10,253 nucleotides of DNA, taken from assembly GCA_021841725.1 (NCBI GenBank), contig JAKCEC010000032.1:1-10253 (forward strand), read 5' to 3'. The position numbers were made by a program, and so were the translations under genes. Positions 5,136 to 10,253 of the stretch are shown here, piece after piece. Under the pieces are notes generated by a model that saw nothing but the letters and a program-made list of their open reading frames with translations, did not search any database and had not been told where the DNA came from. Source of the DNA: Actinomycetes bacterium (GTDB lineage Bacteria > Actinomycetota > Acidimicrobiia > Acidimicrobiales > RAAP-2). Position 1 is the first letter of the stretch, and the number at the start of each line of letters is the position of its first letter.

Positions 5136-6445
5136 CGACGTACCTGATTCGACACGGCGTGGTGATCGGTCCGCACGGCGCACGCGTCGCCGACGTCCTG
5201 GTGCGCGACGGCCGCATCGTCGGGGTTGACGCGTCGCTGGCGGCGCCGGCGGGCGCGCGGGTGATCGAGGCGGAGGGGTGTTGGGTGGGTCCGGGCTTCG
5301 TCGACCTGCACACGCACTTGCGCGAACCCGGTCGCGAGGCCGCCGAAACCATCGAATCCGGGGCCCTGGCCGGCGCCGTCGGCGGCTACAGCGCCCTCGT
5401 GGCGATGCCCAATACGGAACCGGCGCTCGACAGCGTGGCGCTGGTCACCTACGTGTTGGAGCAGGGCGCGCGCACGCCGGTGGACGTGGCCGTCGCCGGC
5501 GCCATCACCCGAGGGCGCGAGGGTCGACACCTCGCCCCCCTGGCGGAGATGGCGGCGCTCGGCGTGCGACTCTTCACCGACGACGGGACGGGGGTGCAGG
5601 ATCCCTCGATGATGCGCCGGGCCCTGGAGTACGCGCGTCCCCTGGGCGTGCGGCTCGCCCAGCACTGCGAAGACGAGTCGTTGGCGGCCGGGGGCTCGAT
5701 GAACGAGGGGGCCCTGAGCAGTCGGCTCGGCCTCGTGGGCCGTCCGGCCCTCGCCGAGGAGCTGATGGTCCTGCGCGACATCGAGTTGGTGCGCCTCACC
5801 GGTGGTGCGGTGCACTTCTTGCACCTGTCGACGGCGCGCTCGCTGGAACTGGTCTCCGCGGCGCGGCGCCAGGGACTCGACGTCACCGCCGAGGTGACGC
5901 CGCACCACCTGACCCTGGACGAAACCGCCTGCGCGCACTTCGACGCACAGTTCAAGGTGCACCCCCCGTTACGCACGCGCGAGGACGTGGCGGCCCTGCG
6001 CCAGGGTCTGCGCGAGGGCCTCTTCGACGCCGTGGCCACCGATCACGCGCCGCACTCGCCCGAACTCAAGGATCGGGCCTTCGACGAGGCGCCGGCCGGC
6101 ATGCTGGGTCTCGAGCACGCGGCGGCGCTCGCCTTCGAGGCCCTGGGGGCCGACGCGTGCGACCCGGTCACGTTCTATTCGGTGATGAGCCGGGGCCCCG
6201 CGCGCGTGGCCCAGTTGCGCGCGGGCGACGCCCGGGTGCGCCTCGGCGCGCACGGGGGTGACGTGGTCGCGGGCGAGGACGCCAACCTCACCGTCTTTGA
6301 CCCGCGCGCGCAGTGGGTGGCGCGTCGTGATGATCTGCAGAGTCGCGCGCGCAACACCCCCTACCACGGACGCGCGTTGCGCGGTCGCGTCACCACCACG
6401 ATCACGCGGGGTCACCTCGTCGTGCACGAAGGGAAACTGCAATGA
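5132..6445 (+). CDS. pyrC: Dihydroorotase, type I
   Basis: PyrC is a zinc amidohydrolase that closes carbamoyl aspartate to dihydroorotate. At 437 residues it has type I length. Metal and catalytic motifs are in order: [13 protein letters not shown] (55-67, H60 and H62), FTDDGTG (148-154) with an Asp pair where some relatives carry a carboxylated lysine, QHCED (177-181, H178), HFLHLS (228-233, H231) and ATDHAPHS (302-309, D304). The substrate-binding AMPNTEP (91-97) is also present. The Asp-for-Lys form is the one described for Aquifex and Bacillus-like type I enzymes. ATG 5132 overlaps the pyrB stop (ATGA) and has GAGGAGG four bases upstream. Close coupling to pyrB fits known contacts between the two enzymes in some bacteria, though no complex can be shown from sequence. 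Confidence 0.96.
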   Translation: MTTYLIRHGVVIGPHGARVADVLVRDGRIVGVDASLAAPAGARVIEAEGCWVGPGFVDLHTHLREPGREAAETIESGALAGAVGGYSALVAMPNTEPALDSVALVTYVLEQGARTPVDVAVAGAITRGREGRHLAPLAEMAALGVRLFTDDGTGVQDPSMMRRALEYARPLGVRLAQHCEDESLAAGGSMNEGALSSRLGLVGRPALAEELMVLRDIELVRLTGGAVHFLHLSTARSLELVSAARRQGLDVTAEVTPHHLTLDETACAHFDAQFKVHPPLRTREDVAALRQGLREGLFDAVATDHAPHSPELKDRAFDEAPAGMLGLEHAAALAFEALGADACDPVTFYSVMSRGPARVAQLRAGDARVRLGAHGGDVVAGEDANLTVFDPRAQWVARRDDLQSRARNTPYHGRALRGRVTTTITRGHLVVHEGKLQ

Positions 6446-7529
6446 GTCGTCCCGCCGCCACCCTGGTCCTCGCCGACGGGACCACCTTCGAGGGCTACGC
6501 CGCGGGGTACCTGCCCGAGGGCGGCGTCACCACCGGGGAGTTCGTGTTCAACACCGCGCTCTCGGGCTACCAGGAGGTCATCACCGATCCCTCCTACGCC
6601 GGCCAGGTCATCACCTTCACCTACCCGCACATCGGCAACTACGGCGTGACCCCGCTCGACGACGAGGCCGCGCGGCCCTGGTGTCGCGGGGTGGTGGTGC
6701 GCGAACTGGCCGCGCGCCGCTCGAATTGGCGCTCGGTGGAGGACCTCGAGACGTTCCTCGTGCGACACCGCGTGCCGGCGATCGTGGGCGTCGACACCCG
6801 CCGCCTCACGCGCCACCTGCGATCACACGGCGCCCTGGCCGGTGCTTTCGGCGCGGGCGATCGCGACTCCGTGAGTGCGGCCGCGCGCACCGCCACCGGG
6901 ACCGACGGCCAGGACTACGTCACCGCGGTGACCACGCCGTCCACCTACACCCGGGGCGCGGGGGACCGCCACGTGGTGGCCTACGACTACGGCGTCAAGG
7001 AGACCATGGTGGCCCAACTGGCGCGGCGCTTCCGCGTGACGGTGGTGCCCGCCGGGACCAGCGCCGAGGAGGTGCGCAGCCTGCGCCCCGACGGCGTGTT
7101 CCTCTCCAACGGCCCCGGGGATCCGGCGGCCCTGGTGACCCACGTGGACGAGATCGGACGTCTGGTCGGCACCGTGCCGATCTTCGGCATCTGCCTCGGC
7201 CACCAGCTCCTGGCCACGGCGTTGGGTGCGCGCACGTTCAAGCTGCCCTTCGGCCACCACGGGTCCAATCACCCGGTCCAGGACCTCGCCTCGGGTCGCG
7301 TCGAGATCACCGCGCAGAACCACAACTACGCCGTGTCGCCCGACTCGCTCGAGCGCGCCGTGATCAGCCACGTCAACCTCAACGACGGCGTGATCGAGGG
7401 ACTCTCGTCGCGCGCGGAGCGGTGCTTCTCCGTCCAGTACCACCCCGAGGCGGGTCCCGGTCCCCACGACGCGCGCTACCTGTTCGAACGTTTCGACCAC
7501 CTACTGAGCGGCCACTGGGAGAGCATGTA

Positions 7530-7530
<1 letters not shown>
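6442..7530 (+). CDS. carA: Carbamoyl-phosphate synthetase small (glutaminase) subunit
   Basis: CarA hydrolyses glutamine and channels ammonia to CarB for carbamoyl phosphate, shared by pyrimidine and arginine synthesis. The 362 residues comprise the CarA-specific N-terminal domain (about 1-165; [25 protein letters not shown] signature at 32-52, and YPHIGNYG at 61-68) and a class I glutamine amidotransferase domain (about 176-355). The catalytic triad is complete: C251 in GICLGHQL, H334 and E336 in [18 protein letters not shown] (222-228) is the oxyanion-loop motif. ATG 6442 forms an ATGA overlap with pyrC, with AAGGGA seven bases upstream. The stop overlaps the carB start by one base (TAATG). 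Mycobacterial pyr operons carry an extra membrane-protein gene between pyrC and carA, from memory; it is absent here. Confidence 0.96.

Positions 7531-10253
<2,723 letters not shown>

Overview
This is a 10.25-kb stretch of a very GC-rich, gene-dense chromosome. Codon use, the gene families, the pyrR-pyrB-pyrC-carA-carB order, genes that lack a Shine-Dalgarno (SD) sequence, and the actinobacterial type of the small membrane protein all point to an actinobacterium. A deep lineage such as Acidimicrobiia is possible, but that is an inference. No tRNA, rRNA, mobile element, CRISPR array or sign of recent transfer was seen, and no gap between genes exceeds about 80 bases.

Left part (1-3525), copper/oxidase assembly. 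The window opens inside a CtaG-like membrane protein whose N-terminus lies upstream (3-587, +). Facing it on the minus strand is a two-gene unit: an SCO1/SenC-type copper chaperone (1275-2144) that overlaps, by ATGA, a membrane-anchored protein of unknown function (601-1278). Divergent from SCO are a 120-residue protein with two membrane segments (2222-2584) and a full-length CtaG-family oxidase assembly protein (2614-3525). SCO and CtaG families both work on the copper centres of haem-copper oxidases, so this block probably serves maturation of an aa3/caa3-type oxidase whose structural genes lie outside the window. None of the five starts seen here has a convincing SD, and four -10-like hexamers lie close to starts or to the pyr leader, suggesting leaderless transcripts for the oxidase genes.

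Right part (3526-10253), de novo pyrimidine synthesis. A promoter with an extended -10 (3527-3535), a short leader containing an exact PyrR-binding consensus hairpin (3543-3575), and an SD placed directly after that hairpin precede pyrR. Then come pyrB (aspartate carbamoyltransferase), pyrC (type I dihydroorotase), carA and carB (the two subunits of carbamoyl-phosphate synthetase; carB runs off the right edge). Every junction overlaps by 4 or 1 nt, so the five genes form one translationally coupled operon. The set makes carbamoyl phosphate, carbamoyl aspartate and dihydroorotate. The PyrR regulator encoded first can bind its own mRNA when UMP is high. The leader has no attenuator terminator, so control by blocking ribosome entry, as shown for Mycobacterium smegmatis, is the best reading.

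I did not find an undescribed defence or mobile system. The items most worth a second look are the PyrR leader architecture with its possible competing fold, and the uncharacterised protein coupled to SCO.
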